Shown here: positions 14,880 through 22,709 of the stretch, piece after piece
Numbering within the stretch: the first letter of the stretch is position 1
Layout of the letters: each line of letters begins with the position of its first letter
NCBI GenBank assembly: GCA_964458015.1
Contig: CAYWGR010000032.1
Location: 1-37,219 of the forward strand
From: CAYWGR01 sp964458015
GTDB taxonomy: Bacteria; Planctomycetota; Planctomycetia; Pirellulales; Thermoguttaceae
DNA: 37,219 nt
Direction of reading: 5' to 3'
Program-made: the position numbers and the translations under genes
Notes under the pieces: generated by a model
Told to the model about the DNA's origin: nothing
Database searches by the model: none
What the model saw: the letters and a program-made list of their open reading frames with translations, nothing else

Positions 14880-16286
14880 TTATCCGATGCGAGCAACGCC
14901 CTCTGCAACAGCCGCCTGGGCTACTGCCCTGGCGACACTGGGGGCGACGCGGCGGTCGAAAACGCTGGGAACGATGAAGTCGGGACGCAATTGTTCCTCA
15001 GGCACCGATTCGGCAATGGCTTGCACCGCCGCGATCTTCATCGAAGCCGTGACTCGCTTGGCCCGCACATCGAGCAAGCCGCGGAAGAGGCCGGGGAAGC
15101 AAAGCACATTGTTGATTTGATTCGGATAATCGGAGCGGCCCGTGGCCATGATGGCCGCATAGGGGGACGCCTGTTCCGGCAAGATCTCGGGCACCGGATT
15201 CGCCAGTGCGAACACGATGGGCGATTTGCCCATGCTCTTGATGTGTTCCTGGTTCAAAAGGCCGGCGCTCGATACGCCGATAAAAATGTCGGCTCCACGA
15301 AGCGCTGTGCCGAGATCGCCCGAAACCGCCTCTGAATTGGTGTTTTCGGCCAGCCATTGTTTGACCGGATTATCGGCAAATGAACGCCCGCGGCAGATGA
15401 TGCCGCTGCGGTCGCAAGCCAGGATCTGTTCATATCCCATCGATTTCAGCAATTTTGCAATGGCTGCGCCGGCAGCCCCCGCGCCAGACATGGCAATGCG
15501 AACGTCGGCGGGCTTTTTGCCGACGATTTTAAGGCTGTTTTGCAATGCCGCGGCAACCACGACCGCCGTGCCATGCTGATCGTCGTGAAAGACCGGGATA
15601 TCCAACAGCTCGATCAATTGCTCCTCGATCGCAACGCATCGCGGCGACGAAATATCTTCCAGGCAGATGCCGCCGAACGTCGGCGCTAAATAGACGCACG
15701 TGCGGACGATCTGCTCGACGTCCTGAGTGTCTAGGCACAAAGGAAATGCATCGACGCCGCCGAATTCCTTGAAAAGCATGCACTTGCCTTCCATCACCGG
15801 CATGGCGGCCTTGGGGCCGATGTTGCCAAGCCCCAGCACCGCGGAGCCGTCGGACAAGACCGTGACGGTATTGCTGCGGATCGTGAGCGAAAAGGAGGAT
15901 TCGGGATCGGCCTCGACGGCTTTGCAAACCCGGGCGACGCCAGGCGTATAAACCATCGCCAAGTCATCGCGATCCTTCAGCGGAATCTTGCATTTGATTT
16001 CAATCTTGCCGTTCTTGTGGAGCAAAAAGGTTCGATCCTCGGCGCTGACGACCGTGACGCCCTCGATCGCGCGGATTCGTTGAACGATCTGCTCGCTATG
16101 TTCCAAATCGTAGGCGCTGATCGTGAAATCGCGCGTGATCTCGTGATTTTCCACACTGACGACATCGACGGAACCGATGGAGCCCTCGACCTCGCCGATG
16201 GCCGAAGTGATGCGGCCGAGAAATCCCGGTGTATCGGCATAACGCAACCGGACAAGAATGCTGTAGGACGAACTGTGATGTTTCAT
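14880..16286 (-). CDS. NAD(P)-dependent malic enzyme with N-terminal ACT domain
   Basis: 468 aa from ATG 16286 (MKHHSSSYSILVRLRYADTP); the open frame continues upstream without conserved sequence. Residues 8-85 form an ACT-type ligand domain (LVRLRYADTPGFLGRITSAI onward). The malic enzyme core follows: VYTPGVARVC with the catalytic Tyr, VMEGKCMLFKEFGGVDAFPL with the catalytic Lys, the metal site ICLEDISSPRC, FHDDQHGTAVV, and the Rossmann loop SGAGAAGAAIAKLL. It decarboxylates L-malate to pyruvate with NAD(P)H formation in the cytoplasm. The length excludes the C-terminal phosphotransacetylase-like domain of long MaeB enzymes. The ACT domain suggests allosteric control, perhaps by an amino acid. 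It is monocistronic and convergent with module 1. No strong SD was found. Confidence 0.93.
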   Translation of the reverse strand: MKHHSSSYSILVRLRYADTPGFLGRITSAIGEVEGSIGSVDVVSVENHEITRDFTISAYDLEHSEQIVQRIRAIEGVTVVSAEDRTFLLHKNGKIEIKCKIPLKDRDDLAMVYTPGVARVCKAVEADPESSFSLTIRSNTVTVLSDGSAVLGLGNIGPKAAMPVMEGKCMLFKEFGGVDAFPLCLDTQDVEQIVRTCVYLAPTFGGICLEDISSPRCVAIEEQLIELLDIPVFHDDQHGTAVVVAAALQNSLKIVGKKPADVRIAMSGAGAAGAAIAKLLKSMGYEQILACDRSGIICRGRSFADNPVKQWLAENTNSEAVSGDLGTALRGADIFIGVSSAGLLNQEHIKSMGKSPIVFALANPVPEILPEQASPYAAIMATGRSDYPNQINNVLCFPGLFRGLLDVRAKRVTASMKIAAVQAIAESVPEEQLRPDFIVPSVFDRRVAPSVARAVAQAAVAEGVARIG

Positions 16287-16745
16287 CTGGATGAATCCAC
16301 GTGGGAAAAGGTCCGTGATCACGATTAGACAGCGCCCCAACTTGGGGCTTGCACCCCTTGCTGGAACCGCGCAGTATACCGGTTGGCGGGGTATTTCGAC
16401 AAGGCCTCGAACCTTGATCTTTCTGGCCGGATGGCAGTTGCGTCGGGTGGGGTGCGGCCATCCATTCCGGTTGCCGACGATCATCGGAATCTTGCGACGG
16501 CCGTAATTCTACTCCTGGAAAATTGGACACACGGCGTTTGGTCTGGTTAGTATAAAAGGATGGGAAATCGAATGGCGTAAATCCCTATGGTGCAACGCTT
16601 TGGAAACTGCAAATGGCCGAAATGGCAGAGTTCGCCGATTTTTTGCGTGAAAAATCGCCTGCTTGCGTCGTTTGTGTGGTGAAAGATCCAAACGGCATCG
16701 TGGGTTTTACGGTTGTGGGGCGATGCTCAAAGGGATAGTAGCTAA
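16287..16745. other. Intergenic stretch before ECF sigma gene 2
   Basis: Mostly featureless. A 41-codon plus-strand ORF at 16613-16738 (starts MAEMAEFADFLREKS) has protein-like composition but no SD and no recognised family, so it is not called as a gene. TATAAA at 16551-16556 could be part of a promoter; no matching -35 at proper spacing was found. Confidence 0.3.
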
Positions 16746-17288
16746 ATGGACCACCAAGAGAATCACGACCTGTTCACGCGGTTGATTACGCGTCACCAGA
16801 GCGATCTCTACGCCTACATATTTGCCATTGTTCGCGATTGGGACGACGCTAATGACCTGTTCCAGTCGGTCTGTTTGGTTCTCTGGCGCAAGTTCGATTC
16901 GTTCCAGCCCGGCAGCGATTTCTTTGCCTGGGCACGGCAGACGGCGAAGCTTGAAGTTCGTCATTTTTTGTCGCGCAAAAAAATGCCGAATCCCATTAGC
17001 GAAGAGCTGCTCGATGCCCTGACTAAAACGACGCTTGATGCCCAATGCGACGGATCCGAGCTTTATCTGAACGCCTTGCGTGCGTGTCGGGCTAAGCTGG
17101 GCGATACGGATGCGGAACTGCTCCAACTTCGTTACATCGATGATTTAAGCAGCAGCGAGATTGCCGACCGGTTGGAACGTCCCCAGCCGAGCGTGTGCAA
17201 CTCGCTCTTCCGAATACGCCGTAAGCTGCTCGAATGTATTGAGGCGGAGATTGCTCAACAGGAACATCTCGATGGGAGACCGTCATGA
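16746..17288 (+). CDS. ECF-type RNA polymerase sigma factor, Rhodopirellula/Verrucomicrobium group (module 2)
   Basis: 180 aa, same group as the sigma at 6568. Region 2 reads DLYAYIFAIVRDWDDANDLF with CLVLWRKFDSFQPGSDFFAW, the hallmark W-RKF-x-F-x-P-G-S-x-F. Region 4 has DTDAELLQLRYIDDLSSSEI then ADRLERPQPSVCNSLFRIRR as helix-turn-helix. Its TGA overlaps the ATG of the following FecR-like gene (ATGA at 17285), the same arrangement as module 1. It probably transcribes its own module and other surface genes when released by that partner. The two sigma proteins are clearly paralogous but well diverged in region 4, so they likely read different promoters. Confidence 0.9.
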   Translation: MDHQENHDLFTRLITRHQSDLYAYIFAIVRDWDDANDLFQSVCLVLWRKFDSFQPGSDFFAWARQTAKLEVRHFLSRKKMPNPISEELLDALTKTTLDAQCDGSELYLNALRACRAKLGDTDAELLQLRYIDDLSSSEIADRLERPQPSVCNSLFRIRRKLLECIEAEIAQQEHLDGRPS

Positions 17289-19261
17289 GCGATCACCCCT
17301 CGAACGATGACCGCCTGTTGCGTCTTGCGGAAGCGGTTTGTGAAAAAATGGCCACCCCCGCGGAGTTGGCTGAATTAGACGCCTTGTTGCTGGCCGACGA
17401 CGCGGCTTGTCAACGGTATTTGAGCTATTGTCGCATGCATGTTGGGCTGAAAATGGACATGTTGGCCCACGAGGCCGCTCGGAATGCCCGCCAGCGGATC
17501 GATCGGGAGTATGTGGACGCCGCGGCAGTCGCCTCAGACCTTTCCAAGGAACCTACGTCTTCCGTCCTTCCGTTGAATCTTTTTGCGACGGCCTTTCAAA
17601 ACACAGTCGGCTTTTTCTCCCAGGAAATTCCGTTTTCGCTTCTGATCGCAACCGTCATCACTGGATTGGGGCTTTGGTGTGGCTCACTTATATTTGTGAC
17701 GCATCATAAGCAAATCGCCGAGGACGTGCAGTCTGCGAAACCGGCAATGGTCGGACCGCATGTGCAATACGTCGGCCGCATTACCGGCATGGTTGATGTG
17801 CGTTGGGCCGATGCCGCAACCGCCGCCGTGACGGATCTTGTTGCCTTGGGCCGCAAGTACGCCATCGCTTCGGGCATGATGGAAATCACTTACGACACCG
17901 GGGCCGTCGTGATCCTCCAGGGGCCTGTTACCTATGAAGCGGATTCCCGCGACGGCGGCTTCCTCTCGCTTGGAAAGTTGACGGCCCGTTTGGAAAAGAA
18001 GGGGGCAGAGGGCAGAGACCAGAGGTCAGGGAAAGTGGTCAGTGGCCAGTGGCCAGTGACCAGTAAGGAGGGATCAGGGGTCAGGGGGCAGGGGGCAGGG
18101 ACAACAAATCATAAATCAGAAATCATAAATCAGAAATCTCTAGTCCCTAGTCCCCAACCCGCCCTCACCCTAACCCTCTCCCAAAGGGAGAGGGGACCAG
18201 ACACAAATCCCAAATCCCAAATCGCCAAATCCCAAATTTCTAATCCCCAATCCCAGATCCCTAATCTCTCACTATCCACTATCCACTATCCACAATTCAC
18301 TATTAAAACGCCGACGGCCACGGTGACGGATCTGGGCACGGAGTTCACCGTCGAGGTTCGGCCCGATAAATCCAGTGGGGTTTATGTGATTCGCGGGATG
18401 GTCGAGGCCGCGCGCGATAGCCGCACGGGCGGCAAACCGATTCGCGAGCGTTTAACGGCCGGGGAAGGCATTTGCTTCCTCGACCTAGATCAGTCTCCAC
18501 GTCGAACGGCGTCGCACGCCAAGACGCACGTTCACCTTTCGCCCACGGCCACCAATGTTGTGCGTAGAGTTCATAATGCTCGAACGGCGAAGACAATCCT
18601 TCAACCGACAAACGTCGTGGCATCGGCCTATCATGCCGTTTGGAATGCCGATGGACGCCGTGCCGCCGAAAACGATCGACAACTCGCCTTCGACGTAGCT
18701 ACCGACGGCATCTATGGACGCGGCGAGAAAAACGAAGAACCTAAGAGCAGCTTTGATACTTATCAGGGGTTAGGGTTCAGAGGTCAGGGATCAGAAAAAC
18801 TAGCCACTAGCCACCAGCCACTAACCACTAGTTTCGTCGGTTTGCTTTATGGCAACAAGAAAACGCGGTTCGACCGCATCAAGGTATTTTTGGCGCGACA
18901 AACGGCCGAAGGCGGCAGTTGGGCCGAGCCGCCAAGGCTATTCATCCTTAAGAAACCTGTGGACACGAATCAGATGCCGCCCGAAGATGATCTGGAGCAT
19001 TGGCAAGAGTTGCCCTATCAGCCGCTCTACGGAGCATTCAGCCAGAAGGCATCGCCCGGTCCGGGGGCGGTCTTTGAGCTGGCCTTAACAGGTTCGTCCC
19101 CCGAAGATCGCACCGGTTACGGCTGGGCGTTGGGCGGCGTGCCCGGCAATGGTTCGCAAGGTTACGTTTCCGTCACCGAGTTGCGGGCGTATATGTCGCC
19201 TTTGTTGGAAGAAGAGTCGAAGCAGGAACAAGAGAATCAATCAAGCGGGCAAAATCCTTAA
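17285..19261 (+). CDS. FecR-domain membrane protein with C-terminal discoidin-like region (module 2)
   Basis: 658 aa; ATG 17285 has GGGAG as SD and overlaps the sigma stop. Order of parts: cytoplasmic N-terminus (LLRLAEAVCEKMATPAELAE), membrane helix about 105-139 (FSLLIATVITGLGLWCGSLI, nearly the same as in module 1), FecR half 1 (MMEITYDTGAVVILQGPVTYE, about 198-237, GGFLSLGKL), about 100 residues of repeat-coded low complexity, FecR half 2 (VTDLGTEFTVEV, about 345-377), a linker with a second repeat-coded stretch (about 492-516), and a C-terminal domain ending VPGNGSQGYVSVTELRAY that resembles F5/8 type C (discoidin) domains. It is the likely membrane regulator of the coupled sigma, with a different sensor domain from module 1. 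The insert is longer than in module 1, showing that it varies between paralogues. Confidence 0.85.
   Translation: MSDHPSNDDRLLRLAEAVCEKMATPAELAELDALLLADDAACQRYLSYCRMHVGLKMDMLAHEAARNARQRIDREYVDAAAVASDLSKEPTSSVLPLNLFATAFQNTVGFFSQEIPFSLLIATVITGLGLWCGSLIFVTHHKQIAEDVQSAKPAMVGPHVQYVGRITGMVDVRWADAATAAVTDLVALGRKYAIASGMMEITYDTGAVVILQGPVTYEADSRDGGFLSLGKLTARLEKKGAEGRDQRSGKVVSGQWPVTSKEGSGVRGQGAGTTNHKSEIINQKSLVPSPQPALTLTLSQRERGPDTNPKSQIAKSQISNPQSQIPNLSLSTIHYPQFTIKTPTATVTDLGTEFTVEVRPDKSSGVYVIRGMVEAARDSRTGGKPIRERLTAGEGICFLDLDQSPRRTASHAKTHVHLSPTATNVVRRVHNARTAKTILQPTNVVASAYHAVWNADGRRAAENDRQLAFDVATDGIYGRGEKNEEPKSSFDTYQGLGFRGQGSEKLATSHQPLTTSFVGLLYGNKKTRFDRIKVFLARQTAEGGSWAEPPRLFILKKPVDTNQMPPEDDLEHWQELPYQPLYGAFSQKASPGPGAVFELALTGSSPEDRTGYGWALGGVPGNGSQGYVSVTELRAYMSPLLEEESKQEQENQSSGQNP
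17999..18300 (+). repeat. Heptamer-repeat array with an embedded REP-like palindrome in FecR gene 2
   Basis: Successive 7-bp families are visible: gggcaga, AGTGRCC, gggggca, aaatcat/aaatcag, tagtccc, then a palindrome (ccctctccc-aaa-gggagaggg at about 18173-18195), AAATCCC variants, and actatcc three times. The array of about 300 bp has no stop codon in the gene's frame and lies at the same point of the FecR fold as the array in FecR gene 1. Confidence 0.85.
18765..18832 (+). repeat. Second heptamer block in FecR gene 2
   Basis: Units related to tcagggg/tcagaggtcaggga are followed by actagcc, actagcc, accagcc, actaacc, actag. It is translated as YQGLGFRGQGSEK and following Ser/Thr-rich residues, between the linker and the discoidin-like domain. 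Confidence 0.75.
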
Positions 19262-19291
19262 ACTGAATATGGAAGAAGTCAGCCGGTAAAT

Positions 19292-19329
19292 GTCCGAGAC
19301 CGGCTCAGGCTTTTCACTTCGTCTCGGAC
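19292..19329 (+). other. Hairpin between the FecR and PEP-CTERM genes (module 2)
   Basis: A 9-bp perfect stem (gtccgagac with gtctcggac) has a 20-nt loop and sits just before the SD of the PEP-CTERM gene. It occupies the same place as 9054-9083 in module 1, suggesting shared control of the step from regulator to surface protein. Confidence 0.5.
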
Positions 19330-19350
19330 TATGTTGAAAGGAGAAGCACA

Positions 19351-20028
19351 ATGCTTCAGATGAGAACGATGTTTGCGGGGTGGGCAGTTGTTCTGGCGCT
19401 AGCTGCCGTGGCGAATGCGGATTATGTCGCCGTTGATTATTCGGGGACCGCTAACGTCACTAGCCTCTGGAACACCGTGGCCGGCGGCGATGGAACGAAT
19501 GCCTCTAAAGAAGATGGCGAGGGCGTTGCATGTGCTATTGATGGGAACACCGGTACAAAATACCTCAACTTCGGCTATAACAACAATCCTCCTACGGAAT
19601 CACTCGCAGCCGGTATTAATACGGGTTTCCATTTAACCCTGGCATCGGCGGCCAAAGTCACGGCTATCCAGTTTGCTACGGCCAATGATTGCCCGGAGCG
19701 GGATCCTTTAACAATTACCGTCGAAGGCTCGAACGCCACGGATGCGTTGATGACTGGATCGAGTTGGACGAAGCTTTATGAAGGCGTTAGTGGATTGGCC
19801 GACACGGCAAATCGACTTACCTATGGAGATATTGTGGGATTTAACAACTCCACGAATTACACAAGCTATCGGGTGTTAATAACATCCAAGCGGGATGTGC
19901 AGAATTCCGTTCAATACGGCGAAGTGAAGTTGTTCACGGGCTCGCCAATACCAGAACCTTCGACGACGATATTGGGTCTTACCGGTGCGGCTGGCCTTCT
20001 GGCGTATGCTTGGCGTAAACGACGATAG
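19351..20028 (+). CDS. PEP-CTERM surface protein with discoidin-like body (module 2)
   Basis: 225 aa. Signal peptide (FAGWAVVLALAAVANA, cleavage before DYVAV). The body resembles an F5/8 type C (discoidin, galactose-binding-like) domain: AIDGNTGTKYLNFGY is the typical DGN-x-xT-x-W/Y-like start, followed by KVTAIQFATANDCPERDPLT and YRVLITSKRDVQNSVQYGEV near the end. The sorting tail is PIPEPSTTILGL, a hydrophobic span and AWRKRR. It is an exosortase substrate expected on the cell surface or in the extracellular matrix, with carbohydrate binding inferred from the fold. AAAGGAGAAG gives an excellent SD. It follows the FecR gene, whose C-terminal domain looks to be of the same fold class. Confidence 0.88.
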   Translation: MLQMRTMFAGWAVVLALAAVANADYVAVDYSGTANVTSLWNTVAGGDGTNASKEDGEGVACAIDGNTGTKYLNFGYNNNPPTESLAAGINTGFHLTLASAAKVTAIQFATANDCPERDPLTITVEGSNATDALMTGSSWTKLYEGVSGLADTANRLTYGDIVGFNNSTNYTSYRVLITSKRDVQNSVQYGEVKLFTGSPIPEPSTTILGLTGAAGLLAYAWRKRR

Positions 20029-20084
20029 AGAAACCTCGGCTATTGGATGGTGGATGGGAAAAATTGCCCATCCATCATCCGGCC

Positions 20085-20295
20085 GTCTGGAAAAGTGCAG
20101 AGTACAGAGTACCAAGTACATGGTGGCAATCGTAATGAATAAATCGCCAAATACCCAGTAACGAGCGCCAAATATGGGAAAAATGCCCTCAAAACAAGCT
20201 CTGTACGCTATTCAGGGCACTCAGTACTCTGTACGCGGAAACCAGTGCTCTGAATTTTGCACTCGGTACTCCGTACTCGGTACACCGTACTCTAT
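20085..20295 (+). repeat. GTACTC-type heptamer repeats, inverted around the start of DUF1559 gene 2
   Basis: The left arm gtgcagagtacagagtacca (from about 20095) is roughly the reverse complement of the right-hand units gcactcagtactctgtac (from about 20217) and gcactcggtactccgtactc (from about 20261). The right arm has 7-bp units gtactcc, gtactcg, gtacacc, gtactct and is translated as the leader of the pseudopilin (YSVLGTPYS). This mirrors the layout at 10976-11090. Confidence 0.75.
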
Positions 20296-21403
20296 TCCCC
20301 GCCGCTTGGCTCGTCCGATTAGCACTCGCCCGCCCCTACATGGTTTTACGCTCGTCGAGCTTTTGGTCGTGATCACGATCATCGGAATTCTCATCTCGTT
20401 ATTGCTTCCGGCCGTTCAGGCGGCGCGTGAGGCAGCCCGCCGGTTGCAGTGCCAAAACAATTTGAAGCAACTTGGTTTGGCTGTGCTCAACTACGAATCG
20501 CAGTGGAAAATCTTTCCGCCAAGCTCGCATTGGGCATCAAAAGGCGATGTTGGTGCGAAAAACAATCCCAACTTAAGAGAAAGTTGGATCGTGATGGTGC
20601 TGCCATTCCTTGAGCAGCAAGCGTTGCACGATGCATTCGATCTGACGAAACCGACGCCCGATGCCGCCAATGCCGCGGCACGTTCCACGTCGATCTCGTG
20701 TTTGTTATGTCCTTGTGATAGCTATAACCGAACAACCTTTAGCGGTTCCGGCAGTTCCATGACCAACCAGATGGGCGACAATTGGGCACGATGCAATTAT
20801 GCCGCCAACGCCGCCTTGGGGTGCATGTCCGTCAATTTTTGCGGTTATGCTTATTACAGCGGGCTCAATGCCGATGCCGCGTTTCCCGACAGCGGTTGGG
20901 CAGACGTTAGGATTCGCGGTGTTATGGGTGCCAATGTATCCGTCACGATGGCCCAAATCCGTGATGGGTCGAGCAACACCGTTTTGTTGGCTGAAATTCG
21001 CGCCGGCATTACACCGTTCGACTCGCGCGGCGTTTGGGCAATGGCCGGCGGATGCCCCAACAGTCTTTGGATGCACGGTTACCTTGGCGATGATTACGGC
21101 CCTAACAACATGACATCTTCCTATGGGGATGACGTAATGGCTTGTTCCGACATCCAAGCGGCGATGGGCGGCATTGCGGCCGTGCAAGAAATGGGCATGT
21201 CCTGCTCGGCCGACAACTGGGGCAATCATCAGCAGACCGCTCGAAGCATGCACCAGGGCGGCGTTCACGCCTGTTTCGCCGACGGCAGCATCCATTGGCT
21301 CAGCGATTTCATCGAGATCAGCACGAGCGCAAGCTATGCGTCCGTATGGGATCGCCTGATGCTCTCGGCGGATGGTCTGCCGGTGAATACCGGAGCGTTC
21401 TAA
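20174..21403 (+). CDS. DUF1559 pseudopilin-like protein 2 (module 2)
   Basis: 409 aa from ATG 20174; no SD is visible, so the start is uncertain and may be at 20183 or later. The prepilin cleavage motif HG|FTLVELLVVITIIGI occurs unusually late, at about residue 57, because the leader is lengthened by translated repeats. AREAARRLQCQNNLKQLGLA and a C-terminal H-X9-DG motif (HQGGVHACFADGSIHW) confirm DUF1559. The middle is Asn/Ser/Gly-rich with several Cys. It should be cut by prepilin peptidase and exposed outside; its precise role is unknown. It is the last gene of module 2. Its TAA overlaps by 3 nt the stop of the convergent dehydrogenase gene, leaving no room for a separate terminator. Confidence 0.88.
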   Translation: MGKMPSKQALYAIQGTQYSVRGNQCSEFCTRYSVLGTPYSIPRRLARPISTRPPLHGFTLVELLVVITIIGILISLLLPAVQAAREAARRLQCQNNLKQLGLAVLNYESQWKIFPPSSHWASKGDVGAKNNPNLRESWIVMVLPFLEQQALHDAFDLTKPTPDAANAAARSTSISCLLCPCDSYNRTTFSGSGSSMTNQMGDNWARCNYAANAALGCMSVNFCGYAYYSGLNADAAFPDSGWADVRIRGVMGANVSVTMAQIRDGSSNTVLLAEIRAGITPFDSRGVWAMAGGCPNSLWMHGYLGDDYGPNNMTSSYGDDVMACSDIQAAMGGIAAVQEMGMSCSADNWGNHQQTARSMHQGGVHACFADGSIHWLSDFIEISTSASYASVWDRLMLSADGLPVNTGAF

Positions 21404-22395
21404 TTAACGAGATTCGGAATCGGCAGGTTCAGCAGGGCGCGACGGCAGGCGTCGGCGCCTTTGGTGCGCATTTCCATCGAACCTTCCTCGCTGTAAAACG
21501 CGGTGTGCGGATTCAACAGCAAGCGATGGTAGGCCGGATGATTGGGATCGCGCCAGGCGGCCAGTAAGGGGTGGTCGGCCGGCGGTGGTTCTTGTTCCAA
21601 AACATCGATGCCGGCCCCGGCTAATTGGCCGGAAGCCAATGCCTCGGGAATGGCCGTCACATCGACGACGCCGCCCCGGGCCGTGTTGATCAGATATGCG
21701 CCGCGCGGCAACTTGGAGATCGCGCGACGGTCGATCATGTGGAACGTTTCCTCGGTCAAGGGGCAATGCAAACTCAAGACGTGGCTCTGGTTGAGCAAGT
21801 CGTCGAAATGCTCAACGCGCCGGATGCCGACGGCCTTATCGTAGCCCGACGGCTTATAGGGATCGTAAAAGACCACGTCCATACCCAGGGCCTTGGCCCG
21901 CAAGGCGGCGGCAGTGCCGATGCGGCCGAGCCCCACGACACCGAACACGCTGCCACGCAGCCGATGCAACGGCGCGGCATGAATATAGGACCACGGCTCC
22001 GCTCCCTTGCGCATGATGGAATTGATCGGGGCGATGCCGCGCGTCAAAGCCAACATGAAACCGATGGCTGAATCGGCCACTTCCTCGTTACCATAGTCGG
22101 GCACATTGGCCACGGCGATGCCCTTTTGGCGAGCCAGAACGCGATCGACGTTGTCGTAGCCGACGCCGCCGCGCACGATCAACTTGCAATGCTGCAAACG
22201 ATTGATCGTCTGGTGGGTCAACGAAATCGTATGATAAAGGATAATGGCATCGACGTCTTCGATCCGACCGACCAGGTCGTCTTCGCTGTAGCTGTCGAGA
22301 GCTGTTACGCCGGCCAAATCGCCGAGGATTTTCTTTTCGGGCTCAAGATCGTCATTGATCAGGTCGGTCACGACAACTTTATATTGGGGGGCCAT
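21400..22395 (-). CDS. D-isomer-specific 2-hydroxyacid dehydrogenase (CtBP/PGDH-like)
   Basis: 331 aa. The NAD-binding loop is VVGLGRIGTAAALRAKALGM with acidic YDP after it. The catalytic residues of the family are present: Arg in INTARGGVVD, Glu in VLEQEPPP and His in LLNPHTAFYSEE. These enzymes reduce 2-keto acids to D-2-hydroxy acids or the reverse in the cytoplasm. The long loop before LNPHTAF and the YSEEGS ending resemble C-terminal-binding-protein-like dehydrogenases more than SerA, and the ACT/ASB regulatory part of SerA is missing. The substrate is unknown; neighbouring keto-sugar genes suggest a sugar-acid derivative. AAGGAAAA precedes ATG 22395 as SD and a good promoter lies upstream. 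It is divergent from the KDG-kinase-like gene. Confidence 0.92.
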   Translation of the reverse strand: MAPQYKVVVTDLINDDLEPEKKILGDLAGVTALDSYSEDDLVGRIEDVDAIILYHTISLTHQTINRLQHCKLIVRGGVGYDNVDRVLARQKGIAVANVPDYGNEEVADSAIGFMLALTRGIAPINSIMRKGAEPWSYIHAAPLHRLRGSVFGVVGLGRIGTAAALRAKALGMDVVFYDPYKPSGYDKAVGIRRVEHFDDLLNQSHVLSLHCPLTEETFHMIDRRAISKLPRGAYLINTARGGVVDVTAIPEALASGQLAGAGIDVLEQEPPPADHPLLAAWRDPNHPAYHRLLLNPHTAFYSEEGSMEMRTKGADACRRALLNLPIPNLVN

Positions 22396-22448
22396 GTTGA
22401 TTTTCCTTGCGAACTCGGAGTACTAGGGGGCTTTCCAAACGAGAGTTT

Positions 22449-22478
22449 ATTATATTACGATATGCTATGTTATGACAA
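22449..22478 (-). promoter_or_regulatory. Sigma70-type promoter for the 2-hydroxyacid dehydrogenase
   Basis: On the minus strand TTGTCA (22473-22478) and TATAAT (22449-22454) are separated by 18 nt and stand about 55 nt before the ATG at 22395. The match is 5/6 and 6/6 to consensus. The surrounding DNA is AT-rich. Confidence 0.5.
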
Positions 22479-22612
22479 GACGGCCACCGCAAATGGTGGT
22501 GAGGTATAGCTCTGGAGTGGCGTCTGTCGTTTTTTTCACGAGGTCATTATAGGTCATTGTCCTGAAAGTACGAAAGTACAAGAAAAAGAACGCGCGGGGA
22601 ATGGCTTGCAGG

Positions 22613-22640
22613 TTGACATACCTCGGTTTCTAGCTCAAAT
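22613..22640 (+). promoter_or_regulatory. Possible promoter of the sugar kinase
   Basis: TTGACA (22613-22618) and TCAAAT (22635-22640) are spaced 16 nt, 70 nt before the GTG start at 22710. The -35 is perfect and the -10 is 4/6. Otherwise the interval 22396-22709 contains only a small GCCACC/GGTGGT hairpin near 22482-22500. Confidence 0.4.
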
Positions 22641-22709
22641 TCAGCTTTTTGCTTATCGGCTATTCATCGTCCATTCAAGATACCCGTTTTTTGGAGAAGG
22701 AATCGTAAC

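Noticed and set aside
16613..16738. 41-codon ORF before ECF sigma gene 2
   Set aside because: No SD, no homologue recognised and too short to separate from chance; recorded only in the gap description.
17999..18300. CRISPR array
   Set aside because: Repeats are 7 bp, degenerate, without spacers of constant length, and lie inside an open reading frame; no cas genes are present.
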